Shown here: positions 44,444 through 56,633 of the stretch, piece by piece | How positions within the stretch are numbered: the first letter of the stretch is position 1 | Layout of the letters: the number at the start of each line of letters is the position of its first letter | Assembly (NCBI GenBank): GCA_015501605.1 | Contig: JADNRZ010000001.1 | Span: 124,001-188,000, forward strand | DNA: 64,000 nt | DNA from: Panaeolus papilionaceus | Taxonomy: Eukaryota; Basidiomycota; Agaricomycetes; Agaricales | Reading direction: 5' to 3' | Program-made: the position numbers and the translations under genes | The notes under the pieces: generated by a model | Told to the model about the DNA's origin: nothing | Database searches by the model: none | What the model saw: only the letters and a program-made list of their open reading frames with translations

Positions 44444-46263
44444 TTAGTCACGTTCATTTTGGCTAACAGAGGCCCAAGCTGTGGGACCATTATTCCAGTC
44501 CTTGACCCTACGTGCGCTGACAAGGCTAAAGGTGGAATCTTCGGTCCCCACAAATCCACTAGCAAGACTCTGGGCTGCAATGTCAATGATAGGCGCGTAC
44601 CACTCGTTGTATTTTGAGATGGTCTCCCAGGCATCATGGTCAAAGTACTTCCAACCCAGTTCGCGGACTTGCTCCCAAAACTCTGGGTCAGTTTCATCTG
44701 TAAAATCATATATATATATACGTTTGTTAGTCTGGGAGCGTGAAGGTAGCACGGGTCAAGATCACTGACCTGACATGATAAGAACATGTCGGATGACCCG
44801 TTTTTGGGAAAATCTAATCTGCTCCTTGACATCCGCCACGTTTTTCTGGAACGTTTTTAAGGATATAAGACAGTTGGACGGGTTATCGGGACACATCCTG
44901 GCAAAGTCTCCATGACGCGCATGCACAGCGATGAACTGCAAAAAAAGAAGGAAATGTGATTTAGCCAAAGTGGACAAGGAAAATAACACAAGACATACTG
45001 GTGGGATTGTACGTTCGCGCTCAAATGCTCTCAAAAGATACTCTCGTGCAAGGTTCATGATATCATCCGTGAAATACAAATGTCTCCCAACGAAGCGCCA
45101 AACAGGGGACCACGAAAACCGCCATTCGTAGACTTCAGATGAAGTCATGTAATACAGAAAGTCAAAGCACGTCAACTGCTCGTCCGGTCCCACTTCATGC
45201 CCGAGAGGTGAACGTTCCATGAGTGGATAGTAGCCATCCAGAGGCGGGCGAGGATTTTTCGCGAAGATGAAAGGGGCGAGTTTTTGGAAGACGAGAAATA
45301 CGTCGTCGCCGTCACTGGGGTTATTCCTGGCTGCTGTTGGAGCGCGGGTGTACGAGATATCGAGGAGGAGATTGTTGGTGAATGAGTGAACCCTTAAGGG
45401 ATGGGGTTCATTTCCGTGCCGAGTTGACCAACAGCCCACAGTTTCGCGATCCTCAGGTTTGGGTTCTGCGATTGAGGTTTCATCGGGGAGGTCCTTCACT
45501 TGATGCCACTCTAGTACCGGCTTGTGGAGTGTTTGAGATAAACGGGTCAGGTTAAATATCCGTCCGAAAGGTATGGCGCCTGCGTCATAAGCTGTGGACA
45601 ACAATGTTAGCTAGCTCATGGGAGTGAAAAGCAGTGGAGTTTCCGCACAGATATGATGGTCTGGAGCAAATGGAGGAACAATGGGTATACGGTCGGTGAT
45701 GAGACCCAAGTAGATCATGTTGACCTATAAGATACGAGATTAGGGAAATTAGATGAGTTGTGGATATTTTTGTGCAGAGGTTGGTTGACATACAGTGCTC
45801 ATAAACTGGTTTGCTGAATTCAGAATAGTCTGTTAAACACTGTGGGCGCATAGCAAGTAGAATAACTTACTGAATCCCGCATTAGCCATAGCCGTGATAT
45901 AGTACACGTCCTCATAAAGGTTGTCTGAAAGCGCCGTGTCATGATCGACCGTCAAAATGGGACAAAAATATGACACTTGCCCCTGAATCGTTTTGTTGGC
46001 TTTCCCTTCAGCACCGTTGAAGGATCCCATTCCTCCTTGTGATTGCTAGATTGACCTGGAGAGCATGCAAACCTCGACTGTGGGTGATACGGGTCATGCA
46101 CACTGAACGAGCCAGGTGTCCTCAAAAACGCGTAAACATCCGCCTGATCACTGCCCCAGCGGCGTTTCCCGCCGAGCAGCCATGTTATTGCAGAAGATGA
46201 TACCCAGAAAAACAAGAAGGATGAGATGGTCAAGCAGAGTACCACCTTGTAGCGACCTAGCAT
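44444..46263 (-). CDS. GDP-fucose O-fucosyltransferase-like type II membrane protein
   Basis: Seven exons join in phase into 481 residues: 46263-45981, 45924-45871, 45815-45796, 45724-45649, 45591-44999, 44935-44770, 44697-44444. A signal-anchor helix lies at about 7-29 (KVVLCLTISSFLFFWVSSSA), giving Golgi/ER type II topology. Then come GKPTKRFRDNLYED, YITAMANAGFTNQFMS and MIYLGLITDRIPIVPPFAP, and the fucosyltransferase signature FIAVHARHGDF at 343-353 (His-x-Arg in the GDP-fucose site). The C-terminus has DAWETISKYNEWYAPIIDIAA and FVGTEDSTFS. Basidiomycetes have many such proteins; acceptor substrates are mostly unknown. Intron 1 has a GC donor (GCAAGT) and exon 3 is only 20 nt. An in-frame ATG at 46326 could extend it by 21 residues. 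Confidence 0.85.
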
Positions 46264-47414
46264 GGCGGAACAGTAGACGAAGGTAAGAACCAAGGACGAA
46301 AATCCATTGACATTTTCCGAAGGCACAGATGGACCCTGTTAAGGGCATATTTGTTCGGTTCCTGTGGACGTTTAGATGTCAATTTTCCACGATCATTTGG
46401 TCACCACATGCACTGCACCAGTACCTCATGTCTTTTTCCCAAGGGCGCTCATCCAAAATCAATTCGGATGGATAGCAATGAAAAAATTCTGGAAATTCTG
46501 GATTTAAATCCAATCAATATTTTTATCGCCAGTTTGCCTGTCTTAGCAGCTAACGCCCGAATTCACCTTCTCACCGACTCTTTGCAACTGAAATCCTTCT
46601 CCACTGCACACATGTATTTTCGTCATATTTATAGTGTCTCGCTCTTAACGGGACGCCGGTAGACCCGTCATGGCACAGTACACCCATTTTACAGTATTAC
46701 GCTTTTTGTGCGCCGGTGTGTGGAGCTCTAACTTCTATCATTCATATCCGGGACCGCCCACTGACTAACATCAACCACGAGGGTCAGGTGAACACATCTC
46801 TGCCTTATCAGTGACTCTAATGTTATCAACTATTTAATCCTCTAGGCGACAGTGCCACGTTTCACTCATTCAGAGTGTGGTATCCTCCAGAGACTCGGAG
46901 TCTGTACGTAAAGGTGGACGTTCGATGCATCGAATAGACAAGGGAACAGTGCTCGGTATCATGGAATCATCAAGGAAAATCATCAATGAGTCTCATCTTC
47001 AGTTGCGGAAATCATTCAAGTTCAAGATATGTTTTATATCCAAGCTCACGAAGCTCTCAAAGTGCTTCGACGCCCTTTGAATGCATCCCGGGTTCATGGG
47101 CGAACCATCTATCATTGTGAATCTTCCTAACGACACATTCAGTTACCGTAGAGGGCGGACAAAGTTAAAGGAATACTGAATACGAATGAACATGAACGAC
47201 AAGATGTATATCGAACTCTCTGATAGTAATCGTCGTAATAATAATCAGCCATCTTCAAACATATGTGGCATCTGAATCGCAGTCTGCTGACAGCCTAGTC
47301 TATGAATAACGCCTTCATTGGCAGTAGGTTGCGCATATAAAAGTTGAAGGTTGAGTGACAACCGCTTCAACCTTCTCTCCTGACGTTTTCCTTTGGACTC
47401 TGAATCTGTTTCTG
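46264..47414. other. Intergenic region, 1.15 kb
   Basis: Divergent promoter region between the fucosyltransferase-like gene (minus) and the secreted protein gene (plus). No further gene or repeat was recognised. Confidence 0.45.
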
Positions 47415-48226
47415 ATGTTCTCGAACTATCGAACCACTCCAATAATTGCCCTCAGCGCACTTCTAGGTTAGGGAGCTGAATTTGAATCCATTTAAACCAC
47501 TGAACTCCGACTTACTTCGAGGTTTTCAGGACCCCTATTGACTCAAGCCGCCACCCTTCCGACTCTCTATGGGGTCGGTATCCATGGTGGGACCTTCATG
47601 GTGCCTATGGACATGTCTCGAAATGGTTTTGGCTGGTCCGTGTCTCCAGAAACAAGAATATCAGCAATAGAAAAGGGTGGTGCTTTTACTGTATATGAAG
47701 TGTTGGAGGTCGGATCGAATATCGGTTATGCTATCGATGATTACAACCCGTCCGACGGGATACAGGTCACAAAGGTGCCAATACCAGGGATAGTTACCCA
47801 TACATGTGAGTCATTGGAGTGATCAACAGTGACAGAATGAGTGGCGATGTTTACTCGAAATACCCAGATACAGTCCTCGAAGGCGCGTCGACAGTGCATA
47901 TCGACACTCCCCCTGCAGTAATAACCCCCGCAGGCGTCCCATTTCATATCGAGGGAGTTTCGAGGGATTGCGTCCTGGACACGTGGAAGAAATCGGGCGC
48001 TTGTGTAGACAAAAGGCGTCTACCAGTTCTGGTCACTCTCACTGATCCAATAGCACCTGCGACCATCACCTCAACCACGACGTATGCTCAGACATATACG
48101 ATGCCACTGGAGAAGATGATATTTATACCCAACGGGGTATCAGGTATGGTGGCACCGAGCATTTTGATTTGCACCTTTGTCACTTCTGTTGTACTCGTAC
48201 TTGGCATTGGTGTGCAGTTGTCGTAA
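47415..48226 (+). CDS. Orphan secreted protein with GPI-anchor-like tail
   Basis: Three exons (47415-47466, 47530-47805, 47868-48226) join in phase into 228 residues. A signal peptide is evident (MFSNYRTTPIIALSALLG through TQA, cleavage near residue 24-26). The mature part is beta-rich and moderately polar (GIHGGTFMVPMD, GVPFHIEGVSRDC) with a Thr-rich stretch (TITSTTTYAQTYT). The C-terminus is hydrophobic (PSILICTFVTSVVLVLGIGV) and preceded by small residues (NGVSGMVA), as in GPI-anchored proteins. I do not recognise the family. It is probably attached to the outer cell surface or wall. Confidence 0.68.
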
Positions 48227-48471
48227 ATATTCTCCTGAGCGAACTGCATGGTCCCAGGTTTAAGAGACATGAAACTAGTGTATTACAACAACCGGGCTCT
48301 CGAAAGCCCAGGTGGACACCGCAGGGTATAAATAAGTAGATTAATACACACAGGACTATTCAGTGTCCGTCGATTCAGAGAGATCAAGTGTGGGGCTGGA
48401 AATTGCCCGCCATTTGACTATGGGCGAAATAAAAAGGTGAATGTTGAGATTGAATCCATCAAGATCAAGAC

Positions 48472-49518
48472 TTACCCCAAGACGGTCTTAAGAAATCTCT
48501 GGGCCTCTGGGCTGTTCAGGTCCCCCCGCGCTTTGAGAGCCTTTGCTGTGTCCATCCGTTTCCTCAACACGCTCATCAGCTCCCGGGTATCCATTGACGC
48601 AAGCAACTCGGCCCTCCTCTGCAACCTCGCCTTTTCCTCTGCCTCACGAACATAGAACTCTTCTACGAGGTCTCGCGCCTGAAGGTGTAGCTCCTGCTCC
48701 TCCCGGGCAGCCAGCTCCTCAGCCATATCGCGTGCAGAGAGCTCAGGAAGCTCGTCAGGAAAAGAGCGTGCGTTGAGGATATCATGAACGTCATCACGGG
48801 CATAGAGCTTGTCGAGAGTTTCGCGGGCGTAAAACTTGTCGATGGCTTCTCGGGCACGCAACATGTCATCCTCCTCCCGAGCCTCCAGGATGTCGTCGGC
48901 TTCCCCGCGAGCTTGTAGGATATCATGAACGTCGTCGCGAGCATAGAGTTTATCCAGCGTTTCGCGGGCGTAAAATTTATCGACGGCTTCCCGGGCCCGC
49001 AGCATATCAGATTCGTCCTCCCGAGCTTCCAAAATATCGTCGGCTTCCCCGCGAGCTTCTAGCATATCGCCTGCATCCTCCCGTGAGTAGAATTTGTCCA
49101 ACACTTCTCTAGCGTGGACCTTGTCGAGAACCTCCCGTGCCCTCAACAAATCGGCATCCTCACGAGCCTCCAGGATGTCGTGGTCATCTCGGGCTAAGAT
49201 CTCATCTATGTCGTCACGGGAGTAGAGCTTATCCAGGGCTTCACGAGCGTAGACATCATCCAGGACTTCTCGGGCGTAGACCTCTGTGTCGGCGGCCTCT
49301 CGAGCATAGTATTTGTTTAGCGCCTCACGCGCGTAGAATTTGTCAACAGCCTCGCGAGCTGCAAGTTCTTCGTCCCAAGCCTGTTATGACAAGAATATTT
49401 CATGAGTACGGCTGCATTGCAATTTGATATTGATCAAGAATACGAGACTCACCAAAGAGAGCTTGCTCAGCAGTAAAATGTGGAATAGGGTAAGTAATGG
49501 GTAGGACAAGACCTTCAT
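48472..49518 (-). CDS. Secreted A-R-E repeat protein
   Basis: Two exons (49518-49453 and 49380-48472) join in phase; 324 residues. Exon 1 is exactly a signal peptide (MKVLSYPLLTLFHILLLSKL). Exon 2 encodes a highly repetitive acidic protein in which A-R-E/D recurs about every 11-13 residues: AREAVDKFY, AREALNKYY, AREVLDDVY, ARETLDKLY, ARDDVHDIL, ARGEADDIL. A larger unit of about 47 residues is duplicated nearly identically (141-bp DNA periodicity between 48782 and 49080). The C-terminus (ELLASMDTRELMSVLRKRM) is not repetitive. The amphipathic heptad-like spacing predicts helices. Function unknown; similar single-Arg repeat proteins are, to my recollection, common among secreted Agaricomycete proteins. 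Confidence 0.78.
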
Positions 49519-51394
49519 GTTCAGAGTTGTAGAATGACTGGAAGTGAGGTCTTAGACCAAGTGCGTTGGTATGTTGCGCAGCAGGTCCGAGTCGATGAAT
49601 AGGTAGAAATGAGTGTGTTTAGGGTCGCAGGTTCTGCAGTCGAACGTGAATATGGTGGGGATAGCTAAAACAGGTGAAGAAAGGGTTTCGAATGCTATCA
49701 CAAAGTACCCTGTTTATAATAACCTGATGATTGTAAGGTGGAAAGAGGAAGCAAGGATACAGTCGTTGAGGACACAGACCCAATGGCTATGCAGATGAGG
49801 GTTCATCATTTTATGATGAGATGTTGATGGTGATGTCCAAGTGCTTACTTGACTCCGAGGTGGGCGAAATCAGGGCGAAATCATCATGTACACCAACCCT
49901 GGTGGGGATAACCGGCTTGAGGGCTTGGTAATACTTAAAATGTTGGTCTTGAAATTGGGACTAAACGTATTGTATGTCCGATAGTCAAGAGATGAAAAAT
50001 AAATATTAAAAGTACTTCCTTGTCAGTTATTTCAAACTCGAGAGCCCTTGGGCCCTTGCGGCCGTCACTTCCATTTCTCATCTGCTCGGGTATGCTTCGA
50101 ATGCAGACGTGGTAGACCAATTGCGTCATAAAAGACGTTGAGCGACAAAGAGATATTCAGATTAACTTGAAGGTTGTCCGAGTCCTTACCCCGCTCTGCA
50201 TCAATGGTAACTGAAACGCTTCGAATATGGCTAGCACCTCTTCACCAAGCTGCGATAGCTCAATTTTACGCCGATCTTTTTATGAACAAATCATAGATAA
50301 GAATACTCAAAACGCGCAAGGAGCCAGCTCTATGCTGAATTTTAAGCCAATCGTCGGGTCAAAGGTGATCCAAATACCGGAAGATATAGTACGGAAGCTC
50401 CTTTAATCACCCCCGTACTCCATACTCATGTGGGGCAAGTCTAAAACACGACGATACTTTGATACCACCGATAGGAAGTATCCGCACGATTATCCTCACG
50501 AAGGTGATCGGAGCGATGTAACACCTACCAGCATCATTCATCCAAATGCCCCCATGACTTCAGCCAAATTCACGGTGGCAGCAGCCCCAGGCGTTCAATC
50601 GAATCCCCGTGAGCTCGGGCTCGGGTATATCGATTGTCAAGTTAAATCATGTCTATTTAGATAGTGGTTATGGTGACGGTATTTGCGCGCGTCAATGCCC
50701 TTCGAAAACTTCGTTGATCCCATTACATCGGTAACATAAAGCGCGCGGGTAAAGTCTCACCACATCTTCGAACATGTCTTCCTGTTTTGTCGAGCCTGAG
50801 AGTGCCCCTATTTACACAGTGTGCAGTCTACCTTGACTGGAGAGTGGTTCTTGCCATCGGCAGAGTAGAACAAGGAACGTCAGTTTGCCGCAACGCTCTT
50901 TCGAAGCATCAGGCATACCAGAAGGAATGACAGAAATTTCCGAGAAAGCGCACATTTCTTTCTTTTTGGAAGCCGTACATCACATTATGGTTTTACTCCA
51001 CTGTAAAATACAAGGAACGATTCAGACGTCTTGCCACCGGATCAGGCGCGCGAAACTGAAATGTTAACAATAAAGTGCTGAGGATATTACAAGCACCAAT
51101 CTCTGAGTCTATATGATCGGCGAAGTGGGGTTTATGTATGAGGACCCTGGTAACGATTTATTCAATCAATAATTTAGAATTATCCATTCCCCCTTGTTAT
51201 CTAACCGAGGTCACTCATACATACTTTGAACACCCACTTGAAAGTCAAAGTATTTTCCAGACGCCTGTTCTTGATTGCTTCGAACTGATCACGGCCGTGA
51301 TCCGATTCGGATTCGAAATGTTCGGCATCTCCACTGTGTATGCGAAGCTCTGTTTACTTTTGTACATCGACGGTACTTATGTTCGCTGTGCACG
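49519..51394. other. Intergenic region, 1.9 kb
   Basis: No gene is supported. Short open frames (49613-49798, 50428-50664) lack family resemblance. The right end contains the promoter of the desaturase gene. Confidence 0.4.
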
Positions 51395-51401
51395 TATATA
51401 A
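51395..51401 (+). promoter_or_regulatory. TATA box of the first desaturase
   Basis: TATATAA lies 127 bases before the ATG at 51528, followed by a C/T-rich leader. Confidence 0.5.
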
Positions 51402-51527
51402 CTACCAAGCCCATGCACTGAGCACGCATTTCTCTCACATCCTCTCCTGTTTGCCATTCGCGATCGATTCTTAGTTTTATCGCTCGCACTGCCACTGATA
51501 TCCAAACTCGCCTCACACAAGTACACA

Positions 51528-53537
51528 ATGCTTTTTGGCGATGGTCCTGAATACGAGGCGCGGTTTGTATCCCCTCCGTTGATGCTACTTCTCGCCTGCT
51601 CACCAGCCCAACAGCCTTCGAAAGCCATTTTCCCCACCGAAGATTACACTCAAAGATGTTCACGACGCCGTGCCGAAAGACCTGCTTCGAAGTAAGCTAC
51701 TATACATTCGAACGAGTATTGTATGCTCATACAACCCCGTTGTACAGAGAACCCATTCAAGGCGACGTGCTATGTGGCTCGGGATATTGTTCTCACTGCC
51801 ATCCTGTACGGGTTCGCCTTCTCCATTACGCCCTGGGCAGCCACCGAATTTGGCGGATTCGTTACCTCGCCGTGGCAAAAAACTGCCCTGAAAGCTGCCC
51901 TCTGGACGGTTTACTGGGTGGCTCAAGGCTTGGTTGGCGCGGGGATATTTTGCCTGGGTATGTGTAGACACTATTTCAATAAGCTCCCTGGCTGACATGA
52001 AATGTCAGGGCACGACGCTGGTCATTCCTCACTATATCACAGTAGCACGATGAACAACGCTGTCGGATTTGTTCTGCACACTGTATGGACAAGCTCGTTT
52101 TATTTTGTCGTTTTCTGACTGGTTCGTTTAGTATCTCCTCATCCCATACTTCGCCTGGAGATCCACGCATCACGCACACCACGTACGTTACTCAGATCTA
52201 CGGAGAACTTTACCCACATCTTATAACTTTATCAGAAAGCGACTGGGTCAATGGAGCGAGACGAAGCCTATGTTCCCTATACCCGCGCCACCTACAAGCT
52301 CCCGAATGAGAAAATTGCGACTGCAACGGACTACAGCGAGGCCTTCGAAGAAACGCCATTTGTTACGCTATGCCGCATGCTGATCATGCAGAGCATGTGA
52401 GTCTTTGATGTCAGGTATGATCTGCCGCTGATTCTAATGACTTCCATCCCAAATCAGGGGCTGGTGGCTCTACCTAACGTACATCCCGACTTTTTGTACC
52501 CTCGAAGTACTTATCACTGACCAGGAACATATAGACAAAACACCATGGGATCTCCTGTGTATCCCAAGGGAACAAATCACTTTAATCCCAACTCACCACT
52601 ATTCAACGATAGAGAATGGAAGTATATTGTCCTGTCCGACCTTGGTCTCGCTGCAATGTTCACCATACTTTATCAAATGGGGTCAGAGTTCTTTTTGTGG
52701 TATTATCTCGTCCCATATCTGGTACGTCTGATTTGCGGGGGCTGTGATATCTACAACTCACTGTCCGATTTTTCTTCCAATCTAGTTTACGAACAACTGG
52801 TAAAGCTTATCCTTAATTCGCTCCTCCCTCGTACGCTTATGGACATTCCGAATTCTTCCATTCGACGTCGTTCCTTCCAATAGGATTAGTGAGTGTAGTT
52901 TTTGAGTTTGATTGTGGCAATAGTTGATCCCTCCTTCGAACAAAGTTATGTTTACATTCATCCATCATTCTGACCCAACGATTCCGCATTACCGCAAGGG
53001 TGCGTGGTCTTTCCTCCGCGGAGCAGCCGCAACTGTGGATCGTCCGCTTCTCGGATGGGTTGGACGTTTCTTCTTCCACAACATCAGCCACGACCATGTT
53101 GCCCACCGTACGTACATACTTGGCATTCCGCCGTCCTGAGTAAAAGCGCTGACTATTTGGATTTTCGAAAACTGCAGATTTCTTCCTTCGAGCCCCTTTC
53201 TGTGCGTATTGCTTCGGAAAACCCTGGATTGCGAGGCTACAGGCCGGCTAACTTGTATTGTACAGTCAACGGCCCACAGATAACTGAGGCATTAAAAGAT
53301 GTGCTCAAGGATGACTATAACTACGATTCAACGGTATGCAAGATAGTGCATTATATATTGATATGCTTAGCTTACTCCGATTTTTAGCCTGCTTTCTATG
53401 CACTCTATCGATCCTTTACACAGTGCGTGTTTGTGGAGGATAAGGGTGACATTGTTTTCTACAAGAACAAGGATGGCGTTGCTGCTCGACAACTTGCTCT
53501 GTCTGAGGATAATGTTAGAGGAGGAGATAACTTATAA
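51528..53537 (+). CDS. FAD2-type fatty acid desaturase, intact copy (copy 1)
   Basis: Fourteen exons join in phase into 412 residues: 51528-51562, 51615-51691, 51748-51957, 52009-52082, 52132-52182, 52236-52396, 52458-52478, 52535-52721, 52786-52799, 52884-52888, 52946-53107, 53178-53201, 53266-53333, 53388-53537. The three iron-binding histidine boxes are HDAGH (109-113), HHAHH (145-149) and HVAHH (329-333), with hydrophobic membrane segments between them. The order and the sequence IHHSDPTIPHYR-KGAWSF identify the membrane-bound delta-12 desaturase/acetylenase family of the ER, which uses cytochrome b5 as donor. Box 1 has Asp-Ala where ordinary delta-12 enzymes have Glu-Cys, suggesting a divergent member. 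Exons 9 and 10 have only 14 and 5 nt. It is the first of three tandem copies. Confidence 0.88.
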
Positions 53538-54496
53538 GCAAGCGTACACTAGAGAAGGACAAGATGTAATGTGATCTCGCTTCCGTTCTATAGTATAATC
53601 TTACTGTACATACAATTCCTTGGATCTGACCGTTTTAACGCTATGCAGTACTCGAATTTTTTGTCCTATCGTTGATCATGTCGGCAAGACTACGTATATA
53701 ATTCTCAGTTTTGGTCGCTCCGGATTAGGCACGTCAAGAGTTCTCCATGCTTTGGCTCTTTGAGCTGTAGTCATCGACGCGACTAGGCGCCAAGCGCGCC
53801 AGCTGTCCCACGGCTTGAAGCCTCTTATGATAGGGTCAATTTGTACATGTATGGCATCGCCTTTGAACCTATAAAGGCTAAGTCAACCCTCAGTCTGCCC
53901 TTGGTCTGCTCCCAGCTTGTCGTCCATACACCTCCTCCTGAAACCAAGAGGTATCGCTCTGGAATTACCAATTCGAATGCCTTTTGCCATCCACGAGCTG
54001 AAAAGCCCGCTGGTGGTCCTATATATGAACCATATCGTACCATAAATTTATCATGCATCACGCATCTTGGATCTCAGAACTATTTTTGCCAGGGATTGTA
54101 CCCACTCACACGAGGTCCATTTGATCACAGTATTCAGGGAACGCTATAAACAATATTGCGGTGTTATCCTGTCGAATTGCGATAAAAAAAATCTTTCAAG
54201 TGCTCGTACTTTGCTCTAAGTTGACCGACAGGTGATTACCTAGTCAAGCTGAAACCTTTATGTGACATATACCGCGAAAGGGGGGGATGAACCACGCTGA
54301 AAGGCTATACCATTACAAACGGCGGTTGGCGAGCCCACTATCAACTGTTCATTAGATAACGTGGTGCGTAATTCAACTATTTAGGTGACATGTATCCTAG
54401 GATTCACGTTCCGAATTTACATATAGCAGGCCTACGAATCAGATGCACTTACAGATCTTTCTCTCTTGTTCTTAGCATTAGACTGTGGCCGACACA
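53538..54496. other. Spacer between desaturase copies 1 and 2
   Basis: Contains a promoter-like segment at 53841-53874 (GTACATGTATGGC... followed by CCTATAAA) that recurs at 56601-56633 before copy 3, showing that flanks were duplicated with the genes. No separate gene. Confidence 0.5.
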
Positions 54497-56454
54497 ATGC
54501 TTCAGAAAAATAGTCCTGAATACGAGGCTAGGTTTGTTCTTGAGATATGAACTCGCATCGATATTCCTATCATTAAACCTTTCTCTCCAACAAAGGTTAC
54601 TCTGAGGAGTTCACGATGCTGTCCCCAAAAAGCTCTTGAAGCGTATGTTCGAATTTTCTCCATCGATTACTACTATCACTCAATCGTCCCAGAGGACCCG
54701 CTCAAAGCCACATACTACATTCTTCGCGATGTTATATTCGCTACAATCCTCTATAAGCTCGCTTATTACATTACACCATGGGCAGCAACAGACTTTAGTG
54801 GTTATGTGACAACACAATGGAAGAAAAGTACATTGACGTGCTGTCTTTGGTTGGCGTATTGGTGGACGCAGGGATTAGTAGCTGCAGGGATATTCTGCCT
54901 AGATCTAATTTTATCTGCATCCGCGGCACCTCAACAGGCTCATGCTTAATACTTCGCTACATGACATGACGCTGGTCACGGGTCCCTCTATCATAGTAGG
55001 AAACTCAACAACACTATCGGGTTTCTCCTTCACTCTGTAACTCAACCAACCTTTCTAATTGTCGTTTTACTAATGCCATATTTATAGTACCTACTTGCAC
55101 CATATTTCTCATGGAGAACTACTCATCATACTCATCATGTGAGCCATTCTTGATCTCTGCCGTCACAGTCGTCTGGCCCTGATGCCCTTTATCAGAAGGG
55201 AGTTGGCTCCATAGAGCGTGACGACAATTATGTTCCTCGAACACGATCAGAACGCAAATTACCCAAGGAAGAGATGGCGACTACGAAGACCTATCACGAT
55301 GTGTTTGAAGAAGCGCCTATTTTCACCCTTGCTCGTATATTGACGATGCAGGCATTGTAAGTTGGTACCGCCTTGTGACCCGTGATGAACCCGCTTTAAA
55401 ATATTCTGTTATCAATAGTGGCTTGTGGTACTATTGGGAGTACGTTTCGCACATCTTTCATGGCCCGAAGTGGATGGCACACTCAAAGTTCTTACAGCTT
55501 CAACGCGATGGGTTTACCGTCCCATCCTCCAGCCACAAATCACTTCAATCCTCGATCAGCATTATTCAAAGATGATGAGAGAAAAAATATCATTCTATCA
55601 GACATCGGCCTTGCAGCGATGGCTATCCTTCTTTTCTGTGCAGGTAGCGAATTCTTCCTCTGGTATTATCTGGTATGTTTGCCAGACCTCAAAATACTAA
55701 AACCCTAACTTTGTTTTGATTTCGTTTCATTAATATAGCTTTCAAATCACTGGTGCGTGAATCATTACTTGAACAAGTGATAGAACGCCCCTCTGATGTC
55801 ATATTGCACTTCCATATAAATCACTATCTGAATAGGATTGGTCGGTACCCTACTTCCTGAGGGGCCCCTAGAATTAATATTGGTTCTTTCTACCACAGTA
55901 ATGTTCACTTTCCTGCACCATACCGACCCAACGATTCCTCATTACAGGAAGGGGGCATGGTCCTTCGTGCGAGGTGCGACATGCACTGTTGATATGCCTC
56001 TCATGGGTTGGATTGGACGCTTTTTCTTCCACAATATCTGTCACGACCACATAGCTCATCGTACGTCCCTTGTGTTTCTGCGACAGTTATAGCGCTAATA
56101 TTTTGACTAATCAGATCTATTCATAAGCGCCCCTTTCTGTAAGCATTTCCATCCCCATGGGGTTTGCTCTGCTAAGAAGTAAATTATTAGATAACGCGCT
56201 AAAGATTACTGAGGCGATCAAGCCTGTCCTCAAAGATGATTATAATTACGACTCCACTGTGAGTGATTTGCAAATGCTGTACAAAAACGTCTGGACTCAA
56301 CAACCTCGTAACACGCTGCCCCATATAGCCTTCCTTCTTTGCACTCTACCGCACATTCAGCCAATGTCTATTTGTTGAAGACGAGGGAGATATCCTGTTC
56401 CACAAGAATAAAGATGGTGTTGCAGGACGCACACTCGCTCCAGACGCCAAGTAA
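54497..56454 (+). pseudogene. FAD2-type desaturase copy 2, broken in its 5' half
   Basis: The layout follows copy 1 exon by exon. The start is MLQKNSPEYEA; later HDAGH, HHTHH and HIAHH boxes, the 14-nt exon (55739-55752), the 5-nt exon GATTG (55836-55840) and the C-terminus ending APDAK can all be read. Breaks seen: the acceptor of intron 1 is missing; the second exon has an extra base relative to copy 1 (around 54605); and intron 3 has lost its GT donor (now AT, near 54901) and its AG acceptor before HDAGH, so read-through meets a stop. A four-residue stretch (VPYL in copy 1) is absent. The 3' two thirds remain open, so loss of function is recent, or an alternative 5' end is used that I did not find. 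Confidence 0.78.
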
Positions 56455-56600
56455 CACCAGGGCCTCAAAGTCTCGGTTTGTAGATGGGCAACCTATTACA
56501 ACCTATCCATTCGACAAGGTCGGATTAGGTGTACCATGAGTTTCTCGACGTGTTGGGCAGTTGTCGTCGCGACTGGCCTGCTTGAGATAAGGGTAAATCT

Positions 56601-56633
56601 GTACATGTATGGCGACGGCTTTGAACCTATAAA
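56601..56633 (+). promoter_or_regulatory. Duplicated desaturase promoter segment with TATA box
   Basis: GTACATGTATGGC and CTTTGAACCTATAAA match 53843-53874 closely. The TATA element runs directly into the ATG of the truncated copy 3. Confidence 0.5.
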
